64,000 nucleotides of DNA from Saccharomonospora sp. NB11 (GTDB taxonomy: Bacteria; Actinomycetota; Actinomycetes; Mycobacteriales; Pseudonocardiaceae). Made by a program: the position numbers and the translations under genes. The DNA is taken from assembly GCF_015910535.1 (NCBI RefSeq), contig NZ_JACBJG010000012.1:80703-144702 (forward strand), read 5' to 3'. The notes beneath the pieces were generated by a model. The model searched no databases. It saw nothing but the letters and a program-made list of their open reading frames with translations, and was not told the origin of the DNA. Below, in pieces: positions 6,878 to 15,347 of the stretch (the stretch's first letter is position 1; every line of letters starts with the position of its first letter).

Positions 6878-9640
6878 ATGGGACGCAAGGTCGTCGAGCA
6901 GCGCGCGCGGGTGACCAACGCGCTGGAGGCGCTGCGCCACCAGATCGGGCTCGCCCTCGGGGCCGCCCGTAACGCCCACTCCGACGCCGAGCTGGAACTC
7001 ACCAAGCTGAAGCTCGAAAAGCTGGTGTTGTCGGTGGGGCTCGACAACGTCGCCACCGACCCGAGACTGGCCGAGTACCGGGGCGATCCGGCGATGACGT
7101 CGGTGCTGTCGTGGCTGGAGAGCGTCCGTAGCCGCTTCTACGCCGACTGGGCGGACGGTCCCGACGAGTTGCGCCGGGTGGTCGCCTCGGCCGCGCCGGG
7201 TCCGGCGGGGCGACCGCCGAGCGAGTGGCTCGGCAGGCTCGGCACCGACGAGGGCCCGACCTCGCCCGGACTGTGGCGGATCGGCGAGGCCACAGTGGAC
7301 GGTTCCAGCGTCGGCCGCGCCCCGGGGACGACCCTGTCGTTCGACGTCGCCGTGCCCTTGCTCGACGAGTCGCACCTGTCGATCACGTCGGCGCCGAAGA
7401 CGCGCGCCACGGTCGACGCGCTCGTGGAGAACCTGCTCATGCGCGTGCTGAGCACGTTCGCGCCGGGCGCGGTGAAGGTGCACCTCTGGGACATCGGCCA
7501 GCTCACGGCCGTGCTGCCCAACTTCTACGCGCTGAGCCGGACCAGCGCCGTCACCGTGCACGACCCCACGCGGCTGGTCGACCTGCTCGACGAACTCGCC
7601 GGGCACATCCGCCGCATCCACACGCAGACGTTGCAGGCGGGCTACGCGTCGTTGCGCGCGATGCGGGAGGCCACCGGCAAACGCGTCGAGCCGTGGCGGA
7701 TCGCCGTGCTCTACGGCAACGGGGAGGACCTCGCACCCGAGCATCTGCGCGACCTCAGGCGGGTCGCCAGCGGCGCGCTCGCCGCGGGGATCTCGTTGGT
7801 GCTCGTGGACGTTCCCACCGTCCTGGGCGGCTCGGTGGAGACGATCAGCCTGCTCGACGACCGGCGGGCGATCACGTCGATGACCGGTTCCGGCGTCGAG
7901 ATCCGACTCGACCCGCCGCTGCCGGGCGGGCAGGTGGCCAACGCAGCGGCGCGGATCGCCGAGGCCATCGTCACGCGGCAGGGCGGCCCACGATCGTTCG
8001 CCGACCTACTGCCGACGGAGTACGGGCAGGAGTGTTCCGCCCGCGAACTGCGCACCCCGGTCGGTTTCCACGAGGGCGAACCCGTCGAGGTCGTGATCGG
8101 CGACGCCACCCCCCACGCCCTCATCGGCGGGCCGAGCGGATCGGGCAAGACGAACTTCCTGTACGCGCTGCTGGGTGGGCTCGCGGCCCGGTACTCCCCC
8201 GACGAACTGGCGCTGTACCTGCTGGACTTCAAGGAAGGCGTCTCGTTCGCCGGGCTGGCGCCCGGGAAGAAGGACGAGAGCTGGTTGCCGCACGCCCGGC
8301 TGGTGGGTGTCAACGTCAACACCGACCGCGAGTTCGGCGTTGCGCTGCTGCGGTTCCTCTCCGACGAGATGCGGCGCAGATCGGCGGCGGCCAAGGAGTT
8401 CGAGGTCACCAACATCGCGGAGCTGCGCGAGGCCGACCCCACCGGGCACTGGCCGCGGATCGTCGCCGTGATCGACGAGTTCCAGTACCTGTTCGCCGAA
8501 CGCGACTCGGTGACGGCCATGGCCACGTCGCTGCTGGAGGACCTGGCGAGGCGGGGCCGCTCCCAGGGCATCCATTTGATCCTGGCCAGCCAGGACATCG
8601 CGGGCATCGACGCCTTCTGGGGCAAGCCCGCCGTGTTCGAGCAGTGCACGTTGCGCATCGCCATGCCGAAGGCCCGCCGCGTGCTGGCGGAGTCGAACCA
8701 GGCGGCGGTGTCCGCACCTCGCTGGCACGCCGTGATCAACCACGAGTCCGGCGTCGCGCACGGCAACCAACTCGCCCACATTCCCGACGCCAGCACGAAG
8801 AACACGTTCCCGGTGTTGCAGCGGCAGTTGTGGCAGCGGTACGCCACGCACGGACGACCGAGGCTCTTCGACGGTGCCGTCGCGCCCCGGCTCGACGAGC
8901 TGACCGCGTTCACCTCGCTCACGCCCGGCAGCAACCGCCCGAAGGCGCTGGTGGGGCAGTCGATCGAGGTCGCCGACAACGCCCACGGAGTGGAGCTGCC
9001 CGCCGCGCCCGGACGCAACCTCGCTGTCCTCGGCAGCAGCACCACGGAGGCGCTCTCCGTGCTCGACGCCGCGACCCGCTCGTTGGCCCGGCAGTACGAG
9101 CCGGGGACGGCGGAGTTCGTGCTGGGGTGTGCGGTGGACCGGTGTCTGGGCGACGTGCGGGCTCTGGCGGACGAGCTGGCTTCACTGGGACACAAGGCTC
9201 CCGTCGTGACGGCCGACGAGTTCCCGGAGCTGATCGCGCAGCGTGCCACCGAACTGTCCGAGTCGGCGGGCGACCGGTTCCTCGTCCTGTACGGGGTCGA
9301 CGCGGTGCTCCCCGCACTGGAACGCAAGGAGCCGGGCAAACCGAGCGGTCTGGACCAGTTGCGGATCCTGTTGAAGCAGGGGCCGCCGAAGGGCCTCCAT
9401 GTGCTGGGCTGGTGGCGTGGCGTGGCCCGGCTGAAGGACACCCTGGGCTTCGGCGGCACCGAGGACATCGGGGCCTGGGTCGCACTCGACGTCCAGGGCA
9501 ACGAACTCGCGGCGTTCTGCGCGGGCCAGGTCGTGCACTGGGCGCCGCGTGCCGGGCGCGCACTGTTCTTCGACCGCAGCACGCACGCGAGCCCGGAGGT
9601 CACCGTCCCGTTCCATCGTCCGGAGGCCGACCATGCCTGA
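6878..9640 (+). CDS. FtsK/SpoIIIE (HerA-FtsK superfamily) ATPase, orphan type
   Basis: This is a 920-residue soluble ATPase. The first 400 residues hold an N-terminal helical region and a domain rich in beta-strands without recognised motifs. The motor follows: Walker A GGPSGSGKTN near residue 418 and Walker B RIVAVIDEFQYLF near 530. A RGRSQGIHLILASQ stretch contains the FtsK-type arginine finger and sensor. A C-terminal second, degenerate nucleotide-binding-like domain (residues about 690-900) lacks a good P-loop. There is no transmembrane region or gamma domain, so it is not the divisome FtsK. It resembles EccC-like or phage/plasmid DNA-pumping motors. A GTG two codons earlier is an alternative start. 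Confidence 0.85.
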   Translation: MGRKVVEQRARVTNALEALRHQIGLALGAARNAHSDAELELTKLKLEKLVLSVGLDNVATDPRLAEYRGDPAMTSVLSWLESVRSRFYADWADGPDELRRVVASAAPGPAGRPPSEWLGRLGTDEGPTSPGLWRIGEATVDGSSVGRAPGTTLSFDVAVPLLDESHLSITSAPKTRATVDALVENLLMRVLSTFAPGAVKVHLWDIGQLTAVLPNFYALSRTSAVTVHDPTRLVDLLDELAGHIRRIHTQTLQAGYASLRAMREATGKRVEPWRIAVLYGNGEDLAPEHLRDLRRVASGALAAGISLVLVDVPTVLGGSVETISLLDDRRAITSMTGSGVEIRLDPPLPGGQVANAAARIAEAIVTRQGGPRSFADLLPTEYGQECSARELRTPVGFHEGEPVEVVIGDATPHALIGGPSGSGKTNFLYALLGGLAARYSPDELALYLLDFKEGVSFAGLAPGKKDESWLPHARLVGVNVNTDREFGVALLRFLSDEMRRRSAAAKEFEVTNIAELREADPTGHWPRIVAVIDEFQYLFAERDSVTAMATSLLEDLARRGRSQGIHLILASQDIAGIDAFWGKPAVFEQCTLRIAMPKARRVLAESNQAAVSAPRWHAVINHESGVAHGNQLAHIPDASTKNTFPVLQRQLWQRYATHGRPRLFDGAVAPRLDELTAFTSLTPGSNRPKALVGQSIEVADNAHGVELPAAPGRNLAVLGSSTTEALSVLDAATRSLARQYEPGTAEFVLGCAVDRCLGDVRALADELASLGHKAPVVTADEFPELIAQRATELSESAGDRFLVLYGVDAVLPALERKEPGKPSGLDQLRILLKQGPPKGLHVLGWWRGVARLKDTLGFGGTEDIGAWVALDVQGNELAAFCAGQVVHWAPRAGRALFFDRSTHASPEVTVPFHRPEADHA

Positions 9641-10001
9641 CGAGCCGACCGCCGCCGTTCGCTACAAGGAGATCATGAGCGGCGCCCGCCGCTCCGCCGA
9701 CGAGGTGCGCGAGTGGGAACGGCGCCGGGTCGAGGAGTTGGAGTCGCAGATCGCCGGGGCGCAGGACCGGCTCGACCGCGTCGCCGAGCAGGAGGTCGCC
9801 GTCCAGGAGCGCACCCACCGCTGGTGGCGCATGGCGTGCGACAACGTGGACCGGTTGTCGTGGATCGAACCCGGGGACCCGCCCAACGCCAGTCCCGTGG
9901 CCCGCAGCGAGCACCTCGACCAGTACCTCGAAGAGATCCGCACGTCCTACCGCGAGCTCACCAAGGCGGTCGCCGCACTGGGCTGGCGCGCCCGCCGCTG
10001 A
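9633..10001 (+). CDS. Coiled-coil protein ending the FtsK-like operon
   Basis: This 122-residue, highly charged protein has a predicted coiled coil (about residues 20-60: ERRRVEELESQIAGAQDRLD). The C-terminal helix contains a DQYLEEIRTSYRELTKA stretch. Its ATG lies inside the end of the ATPase gene (eight-base overlap), so the two are translationally coupled. No known domain is seen. The coupling argues for a dedicated partner of the motor. Confidence 0.8.
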   Translation: MPDEPTAAVRYKEIMSGARRSADEVREWERRRVEELESQIAGAQDRLDRVAEQEVAVQERTHRWWRMACDNVDRLSWIEPGDPPNASPVARSEHLDQYLEEIRTSYRELTKAVAALGWRARR

Positions 10002-10023
10002 GGCGTGGCGGGCACACGGCACG

Positions 10024-10065
10024 ACGGACGGTGTGGGCGGGCGGTGACACACCCACACCGTCCGT
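10024..10065. terminator. Bidirectional terminator between convergent genes
   Basis: A perfect 14-bp inverted repeat (ACGGACGGTGTGGG with CCCACACCGTCCGT) has a 14-base loop. It lies between the FtsK-like operon on the plus strand and the carboxylesterase on the minus strand. Confidence 0.75.
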
Positions 10066-10111
10066 CCACACGGGACTGTTCACCGTCGTGGCCGAGTTCG
10101 CCGCGCCCTGA

Positions 10112-11617
10112 TCAGCTCCCGCGCGCGATGTCGAGGTCCTCCCACAGCCGCCGTTCCTCCGGAGCCGGGTCCTCCACCACGCGCGACTCGCTGTCGAACC
10201 GCTGCACAGGTCGCGTGCTCAGGTCGTAGCGAGGCCAACCCGGATCGCCGTGCGTGGCGAAGGCGACCCAGGCGGTGTGCATCGCGTCGGCGAGCGCCTG
10301 CGGCGGGGCGTCACCGGTGATCGCCGAGAAGAGCGGCATGTCGAGGAGGTCGAAGACGAACGGGACCTCCAGGAAGTGACACGCCCCCAGCGCCCCACCG
10401 AACTGGGGGGAACGCCAGGCGAAGTCGTAGAGGTACGCCGACCGGCCGCGTCGGACGACGGCCTCGGCGAGGCGGTGGGCCGGCGCGCGGTAGTACCAGT
10501 CTCGTTGCAGCAGCGCCAGGACGTCGCCGGGACCGGCGTCGGGGTGGGTGGCGCGGTAGACGCTCCACGCCCGCTCGACCGGCAGCCCGTACGACCGCAT
10601 GGCGGTCTCCACGTCGTCGTCACCGATCGCGTCCAGCGCACCGAACGGCACCAACGAGAGCCGTCCTTCCTCCGCGTTGCTGCCGAGGAGGACGTCGACG
10701 TCGGCCGCCACCCCCGCACGGACCGCGTCGAGGGTGGTCGACGGCAGGACGTCGCCGTCGACCGTGGGTTGCACCAGGTGCACCCTGGCACCGGGCTCGC
10801 CGCACCACCGCCGCGGGTCGGGACGTTCGGCCAGCCGCCGCTCCACCCGCTGCTGCGCGGCGAACAGCCGCTCGACGGGCACCTGCGCGAACTCCTGACG
10901 CGTCGGACCGATCCCGAGTTCGTCAGCGAGCAGACCGGCGACGTGCCGAGCGGTGTCGAGCGACTGGACCAGGTTGCCCGCACCGCTCTGCAGGGCCACG
11001 CGGCGGAACAGCCCACGTGCGGCCGGCATGGCGAGCAACGTCGCCGTGCACATCGCCCCGGCGGACTCCCCGAACACCGTGACGTTGTCCGGGTCGCCCC
11101 CGAAGGCCGCGATGTTGTCCCGGACCCATTCGAGCGCGGCCACCTGGTCGAGCAACCCCAGGTTCGCGATGCCGTCGCCCAGCGCGAGGAACCCCTCGAC
11201 GCCCAGCCGGTAGTTGACGCTGACGAACACCACGCCGTCCCGAGCGAAGCGGCGTCCGTCGTAGAGGATGCTGCTGCCGCCGTCGAACCCGCCGCCGTGC
11301 ACCCACACCATCACCGGTAGGCCGGCCCGACCGAGATCGGGCGAGAAGACGTTGAGGTTGAGGTAGTCGTCCCCGACGACCGTGGGATAGAAGCCCGACA
11401 GCTCCTCCGGCATCCCGAAGTCCGGTTGCGGCGCGGTCGGTCCGAACGACGTCGCCTCCCGCACGCCGTCCCAGGGCTCGGCCGGACGTGGTGGCCGTTG
11501 CCGTAGAGCCCCGACGGGCGGTTGCGCGTACGGCACGCCTCTGAAGACGTGGACGCCGTCGATCACCAGCCCTCGTACGGCACCGGCACGTGTCCTGACC
11601 ACTGGATTCGCTGTCAT
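10112..11617 (-). CDS. Type B carboxylesterase/lipase
   Basis: This 501-residue alpha/beta hydrolase has the full family signature. The oxyanion HGGGF is at about residues 107-111 and the nucleophile elbow GESAG has Ser185. The FRGVPYAQPP motif is at the N-terminus and a C-terminal ACHFLEVPFVF segment carries the catalytic His. It hydrolyses carboxylic esters; the natural substrate cannot be told. There is no signal peptide, so it is cytosolic. I chose ATG at 11617 because GGGGGAG lies just upstream; an upstream GTG would add seven residues. It is divergent from a TetR regulator across a 110-base gap with an operator-like palindrome, so that TetR probably controls it. Confidence 0.93.
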   Translation of the reverse strand: MTANPVVRTRAGAVRGLVIDGVHVFRGVPYAQPPVGALRQRPPRPAEPWDGVREATSFGPTAPQPDFGMPEELSGFYPTVVGDDYLNLNVFSPDLGRAGLPVMVWVHGGGFDGGSSILYDGRRFARDGVVFVSVNYRLGVEGFLALGDGIANLGLLDQVAALEWVRDNIAAFGGDPDNVTVFGESAGAMCTATLLAMPAARGLFRRVALQSGAGNLVQSLDTARHVAGLLADELGIGPTRQEFAQVPVERLFAAQQRVERRLAERPDPRRWCGEPGARVHLVQPTVDGDVLPSTTLDAVRAGVAADVDVLLGSNAEEGRLSLVPFGALDAIGDDDVETAMRSYGLPVERAWSVYRATHPDAGPGDVLALLQRDWYYRAPAHRLAEAVVRRGRSAYLYDFAWRSPQFGGALGACHFLEVPFVFDLLDMPLFSAITGDAPPQALADAMHTAWVAFATHGDPGWPRYDLSTRPVQRFDSESRVVEDPAPEERRLWEDLDIARGS

Positions 11618-11640
11618 GTCTCCCCCACACCGCGTCACGG

Positions 11641-11671
11641 GACGCCGCGGTGCCCCCCGCCCCGCGGCGTC
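11641..11671. repeat. Perfect hairpin in the esterase/TetR intergenic region
   Basis: A 10-bp inverted repeat (GACGCCGCGG with CCGCGGCGTC) spans an 11-base C-rich loop. It lies 24 bases upstream of the esterase start and may form in the esterase leader RNA or serve as a regulator site. Confidence 0.5.
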
Positions 11672-11691
11672 ATTGCGCCGACCATCGTATT

Positions 11692-11704
11692 CTTACATCG
11701 TAAG
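11692..11704. promoter_or_regulatory. Operator-like palindrome for the TetR regulator
   Basis: CTTAC-ATC-GTAAG is a 5+3+5 palindrome of the size TetR dimers bind. It lies in an AT-richer patch 23 bases before the TetR start and overlaps the likely -10 regions, so it could control both divergent genes. Confidence 0.45.
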
Positions 11705-11727
11705 TTTGGCCAGAACGGGGAGGGACC

Positions 11728-12354
11728 GTGACAGCGAAGCGGGGACGCGGACATCGCGTTGGTCTCACGCGCGAGGACGTCCTGCACGCCGCCGTTCGGC
11801 TGGCCGACGACGAGGGAGTCACGGCCGTGTCGATGCGCCGGGTGGCCTCGGAACTCGGCGTCGAGGCGATGACGCTGTACCACCACGTGGCAGGCAAGGA
11901 CGCCTTGCTCGACGGCATGGTCGAGGAGGTGCTTCGTTCAGCCAGGTCACCGCAGCCTTCCGACGACTGGCAGGCGGTGCTGCGGGAGTACGCGCGAACA
12001 CTGCGAGAGGCTCTGCTGACCCATCCCGCGCTGATCTCGCTCGTCGCCACGCGGCCTGCTCTCACCACCAGGAACCAGGACCTCGTTGAGGCCGTGCTCA
12101 CCGCGCTGTGCTCCCACGGCTTCGAGCCGAAGGCCGCCCTGGACGTGCTGCACTCGCTCGCCGGGTTCGTCGTCGGACACGTCGTCCTCGACACGGCGAC
12201 CCCGGACACCGACGGGTCCGACGTGGACGCCTCGACGCACCCGTTGCTGCACGAGGCGATGAGCTCAGGGAGACGGACGGCGCGGTTCGACGCGGCGCTC
12301 GACGCGTTGGTGACCGGCTTCCAGGCGACACTGGCTCGCCAGCCCGGCCGGTGA
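11728..12354 (+). CDS. TetR/AcrR-family transcriptional regulator
   Basis: This 208-residue protein has an N-terminal HTH (residues about 14-58, ending VSMRRVASELGVEAMTLYHHV) and a TetR_C-type helical ligand-binding domain. It starts at GTG with GGGAGGGA about five bases before. It is divergently transcribed from the carboxylesterase and is the obvious candidate to repress both genes. The ligand is unknown. A 13-bp hairpin terminator follows directly. Confidence 0.9.
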   Translation: MTAKRGRGHRVGLTREDVLHAAVRLADDEGVTAVSMRRVASELGVEAMTLYHHVAGKDALLDGMVEEVLRSARSPQPSDDWQAVLREYARTLREALLTHPALISLVATRPALTTRNQDLVEAVLTALCSHGFEPKAALDVLHSLAGFVVGHVVLDTATPDTDGSDVDASTHPLLHEAMSSGRRTARFDAALDALVTGFQATLARQPGR

Positions 12355-12358
12355 TCGA

Positions 12359-12390
12359 CGTGGGCGGTGCCGGTCGAGGCACCGCCCACG
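12359..12390. terminator. Bidirectional terminator between TetR and nuclease genes
   Basis: A perfect 13-bp stem (CGTGGGCGGTGCC with GGCACCGCCCACG) with a six-base loop sits in the 40 bases between convergent stops. Confidence 0.8.
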
Positions 12391-12394
12391 CACG

Positions 12395-14242
12395 CTACCT
12401 GGGGATGAACCGCACGATCTGCGGGTCGTGGTCGCTCGCCTGGTCGGCGAACTCGGCGTTGACGTGCACGACGTCGTAGTCGACCCGGTGCGGGCCGGAG
12501 GAGACCAGGATGTGGTCGAGCACCTGCGAGTTGCCCTCGTAGACGTAGCTGTAGCGCTCGGAAGGCGGCAGCGTGTCGACGAGCGAGCGCAGCGCCCCTC
12601 CCCGGGTCAGCTCCCGCACGGTCGGCGAGAACGGGAAGTCGTTGAGATCGCCCGCCACGACGACGTTCGCCCTGCGGTCGACCGCGAGCAGCTCGTCCAC
12701 GAACTCCCGCACGAGCGCCGCCTGCCGGACGCGCTGGTCCTCCGACGGCCGAGCCGGAGGCTGGAAGCGCCCGCGCACCGGCTGATCCCCGCCCTTGGAG
12801 GCGAAGTGGTTGGCCACCACGAACACGGTCCGCCCGCGGAAGACGAACTCGCCCACCAGCGGCTTCCGGCTCTCCATCCAGGCGTCGTCGCCGGGTTCGA
12901 TCCGGCCGGGAGACACGGACAACCGCGCCCCGCCACGCTCGCGCTCGACCCGCACCGCGGTGGTGGCGTCCCCGCCCTCGCGGTCGACGAACTGCACGCG
13001 CTCGGGGTTGAAGAGGAAGCCCACGCGGATGTTGCCGCCGGGCTGACCGCCGTCCGCGAGGTCCTCCGGGTCGATCTGCCGCCACTCGTACCGCGGCCCA
13101 CCGGCGGCCACGATCGCCTCGGTGAAGCGACGCAACGTCTGGTCGGCGGACACCACGCCGTCACCGACCCCCTCGGGGCCGTTGTCGTCCTGGATCTCCT
13201 CCAGCGCGACGACGTCGGGTGTCGACAGGTTGTGAACGATGCCCTCGGCGAGGCGGGCGAACTTCTCCTCGCTGTCCACAGCGGACAAATTTTCGACGTT
13301 GTAGGTCGCCACGGCCAACTCGCCGGGCTTCTGGGGACGCGTGACCTCGCGTTCCAGCCCGTTGTCCTTCACCTCGCCGAGCACGGTCGCCATGAGCGTG
13401 TACCCGCCGTAGGAGTCGTACTCCACCGGCCCGGACGTGACCCCGGCGAGGGTGTCGCCCGTGTTCGCCGTCGGGAACGGCCGCTCCGAGAACGGGATCA
13501 ACGACTCGATCTTGAGCAGACCCGTGTTGGGACGGTCGTAGTCGAGGTACACCGTCCCGCCCCGCGCGCTGGGGTTCTGCTCGGGCTTGGTCGTCACGTA
13601 CAGCTCGTCGTAGGCGGTGCTGGGCCCGACCAGCCGCACGTCCGACACGGAGACCAGCTCGCCCTCGTGCGCCTCCCAGAAGTCGAGGGCGTACGTCTCG
13701 GGGCGCAGGGGCTCGTGCTCGATCGACCCGCCGGGCGTGGCCGTGAGCAACTCGGGGATCGTGTCCGGCCCGATCTCCAGCGCCTTCGGCAGTTCTGCGC
13801 CGCGTGCGGTGACCGTCCAGTCGGCGTCCACGAGTTCTGTGGTGGACTGCGCGGCGGTCGTCGCGGGGTCGTCGGGGTAGTACTCGGTCACGGTGCCGTC
13901 GACGGTGACGACGTCACCCGGCTCGACGTCGGGGGTCTGCGAGCCGGTGAAGACGAACAGGCCCTCGCTCGTGCGCGGGTCGTCGTCGGGGTGGGGGTCC
14001 TGGATCCAGAACCCACGGCTCGAACCGAAGGCGCGGGTGGCCGTCACCACGGCCGACACGCTCACGCGCTCGCCCACCAGGGGCGAGATGCGCGTGGTGC
14101 CCTGAATCTCGTGGATGCGGGTGGGCGTGGCGGTGACGGTGTGCTCGGGGTCGGCCACCGCTCCGGGCGCGACGAGCACGCCCAGAGTCGCCACGAGGGC
14201 GGTGCTGCCCGCGATCCTCGCTGTGCGTTGGGAAGACTTCAC
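12395..14242 (-). CDS. Secreted endonuclease/exonuclease/phosphatase-family nuclease (ExeM/NucH-like)
   Basis: This 615-residue protein has a Sec-type signal peptide (VKSSQ, then a hydrophobic core ending GAVADPE). An OB-fold-like region, as in ExeM-type nucleases, covers about residues 40-280. A C-terminal EEP catalytic domain follows, with YNVENL, the metal-binding Glu in ALEEIQDD, NHFASKGGD, AGDLNDF, LDHILVS and SDHDPQ. All catalytic positions are present, so extracellular DNA or phosphodiester cleavage is likely. I prefer the GTG start at 14242 with AAGG upstream; longer starts put a polar tail before the signal peptide. It lies 71 bases downstream of the WYL regulator. Confidence 0.88.
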   Translation of the reverse strand: MKSSQRTARIAGSTALVATLGVLVAPGAVADPEHTVTATPTRIHEIQGTTRISPLVGERVSVSAVVTATRAFGSSRGFWIQDPHPDDDPRTSEGLFVFTGSQTPDVEPGDVVTVDGTVTEYYPDDPATTAAQSTTELVDADWTVTARGAELPKALEIGPDTIPELLTATPGGSIEHEPLRPETYALDFWEAHEGELVSVSDVRLVGPSTAYDELYVTTKPEQNPSARGGTVYLDYDRPNTGLLKIESLIPFSERPFPTANTGDTLAGVTSGPVEYDSYGGYTLMATVLGEVKDNGLEREVTRPQKPGELAVATYNVENLSAVDSEEKFARLAEGIVHNLSTPDVVALEEIQDDNGPEGVGDGVVSADQTLRRFTEAIVAAGGPRYEWRQIDPEDLADGGQPGGNIRVGFLFNPERVQFVDREGGDATTAVRVERERGGARLSVSPGRIEPGDDAWMESRKPLVGEFVFRGRTVFVVANHFASKGGDQPVRGRFQPPARPSEDQRVRQAALVREFVDELLAVDRRANVVVAGDLNDFPFSPTVRELTRGGALRSLVDTLPPSERYSYVYEGNSQVLDHILVSSGPHRVDYDVVHVNAEFADQASDHDPQIVRFIPR

Positions 14243-14313
14243 CGGCGCATCCTTACCCATTCGGGTGAACGGGGAGAAGCCGCCCTTCGTCGGGGATGTC
14301 CCGGCGAACTGTG

Positions 14314-15279
14314 TCACGGCGCACTCGACGCCTCATCCGGCGACGCCGCCCGCAGCGCGCGTCGTCCCACCTCACGCACCTGGTCGAGCAGTTCCGGGGG
14401 TTCATGGACCCGGAACTCGTGCCCGAGCGACAGGAGTCGCACCGCGAGCCACTCCGCCGTGTCCGCGTGGCAGCGCACCAGGCACCGGCGTTCGTCGAGC
14501 GGTTCGACGTCGCCGAGTCCCGCGTCGATCTCGGTCGCGGGCGCGAACACGGTCACCACCGCCTCGTGGGTGGGTCCGAGTCGGGACAACGCGTCGGCGA
14601 CGACGCTCGCCGCGTCGTCGGCAGGCAACCGCCTCGGTGCCGCCCGAGCCCCGGTCGCGAACGGCTCGGCGATCCGATCTGCCCGGAACGTGCGCCAGTC
14701 GTCGCGGTCGAGGTCGAAGGCGACCAGGTACCAGCACCGTCCCAGTGGCACGAGCCGGTGCGGTTCGACGTGCCGTCGCGAGCGCTCCCCACCGCGCGAG
14801 CGGTAGGCGAACCGGAGCCGCTCGGTGTTGCCGATCGCCGCCGCCACGACCGTGAGCACCGTCGGGTCCACCATGGACTCACCGAGCTCCGGGCCAGGCT
14901 CGACGGCACTGTGCACCGCCGTCACCCGGTACCGCAGCCGCGACGGCAACACCTGCTCCACCTTCGTCAGGGCCCGCAGAGCGGCCTCTCCCAACCCGGT
15001 CACGGCGTGTGCCGTGGCGTTGCGCAGCCCCACCGCGACCGCCACGGCTTCCTCGTCGTCCAGCGACAGCGGCGGCAAGGCGGCACCTGCCACCAACCGA
15101 TACCCGCCCTCGGCGCCTCGTGACGCCACGACCGGATACCCCAGCTCCCGCAGTCGTTCCACGTCGCGGCGCACCGTGCGACGGCTGACTCCCAACCGGC
15201 GCGCCAGCTCGCCGCCCGGCCACTCGCGCGCGGTCTGCAACAGCGACAGCAGGCGCAACAAGCGCGTCGGTGTGGTCAT
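14314..15279 (-). CDS. WYL-domain transcriptional regulator (YafY/PafC type)
   Basis: This 321-residue protein has a DeoR-like winged HTH (residues about 1-60, LARRLGVSRRTVRRDVERLRELG). A WYL domain follows in the middle, with RFAYRSRGGE and the CWYLVAFD core, and a C-terminal extension (WCX). WYL domains sense ligands, often nucleic-acid-like, and regulate DNA-damage or defence genes in actinobacteria. Its target may be the secreted nuclease just downstream on the same strand, though this is inference. The ATG at 15279 begins MTTPTRLLRLL, the normal start of the family. Confidence 0.92.
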   Translation of the reverse strand: MTTPTRLLRLLSLLQTAREWPGGELARRLGVSRRTVRRDVERLRELGYPVVASRGAEGGYRLVAGAALPPLSLDDEEAVAVAVGLRNATAHAVTGLGEAALRALTKVEQVLPSRLRYRVTAVHSAVEPGPELGESMVDPTVLTVVAAAIGNTERLRFAYRSRGGERSRRHVEPHRLVPLGRCWYLVAFDLDRDDWRTFRADRIAEPFATGARAAPRRLPADDAASVVADALSRLGPTHEAVVTVFAPATEIDAGLGDVEPLDERRCLVRCHADTAEWLAVRLLSLGHEFRVHEPPELLDQVREVGRRALRAASPDEASSAP

Positions 15280-15347
15280 GCCGCCCAGAGTGCCCGACGA
15301 AGCGGACAGCGGCCGACCGCCTCGCCCCACCGCCGCGCTCTCAGGAG

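Noticed and set aside
12428..14806. A 792-codon open frame on the plus strand
   Set aside because: It mirrors the secreted nuclease and WYL genes, whose own frames carry clear catalytic and HTH motifs.
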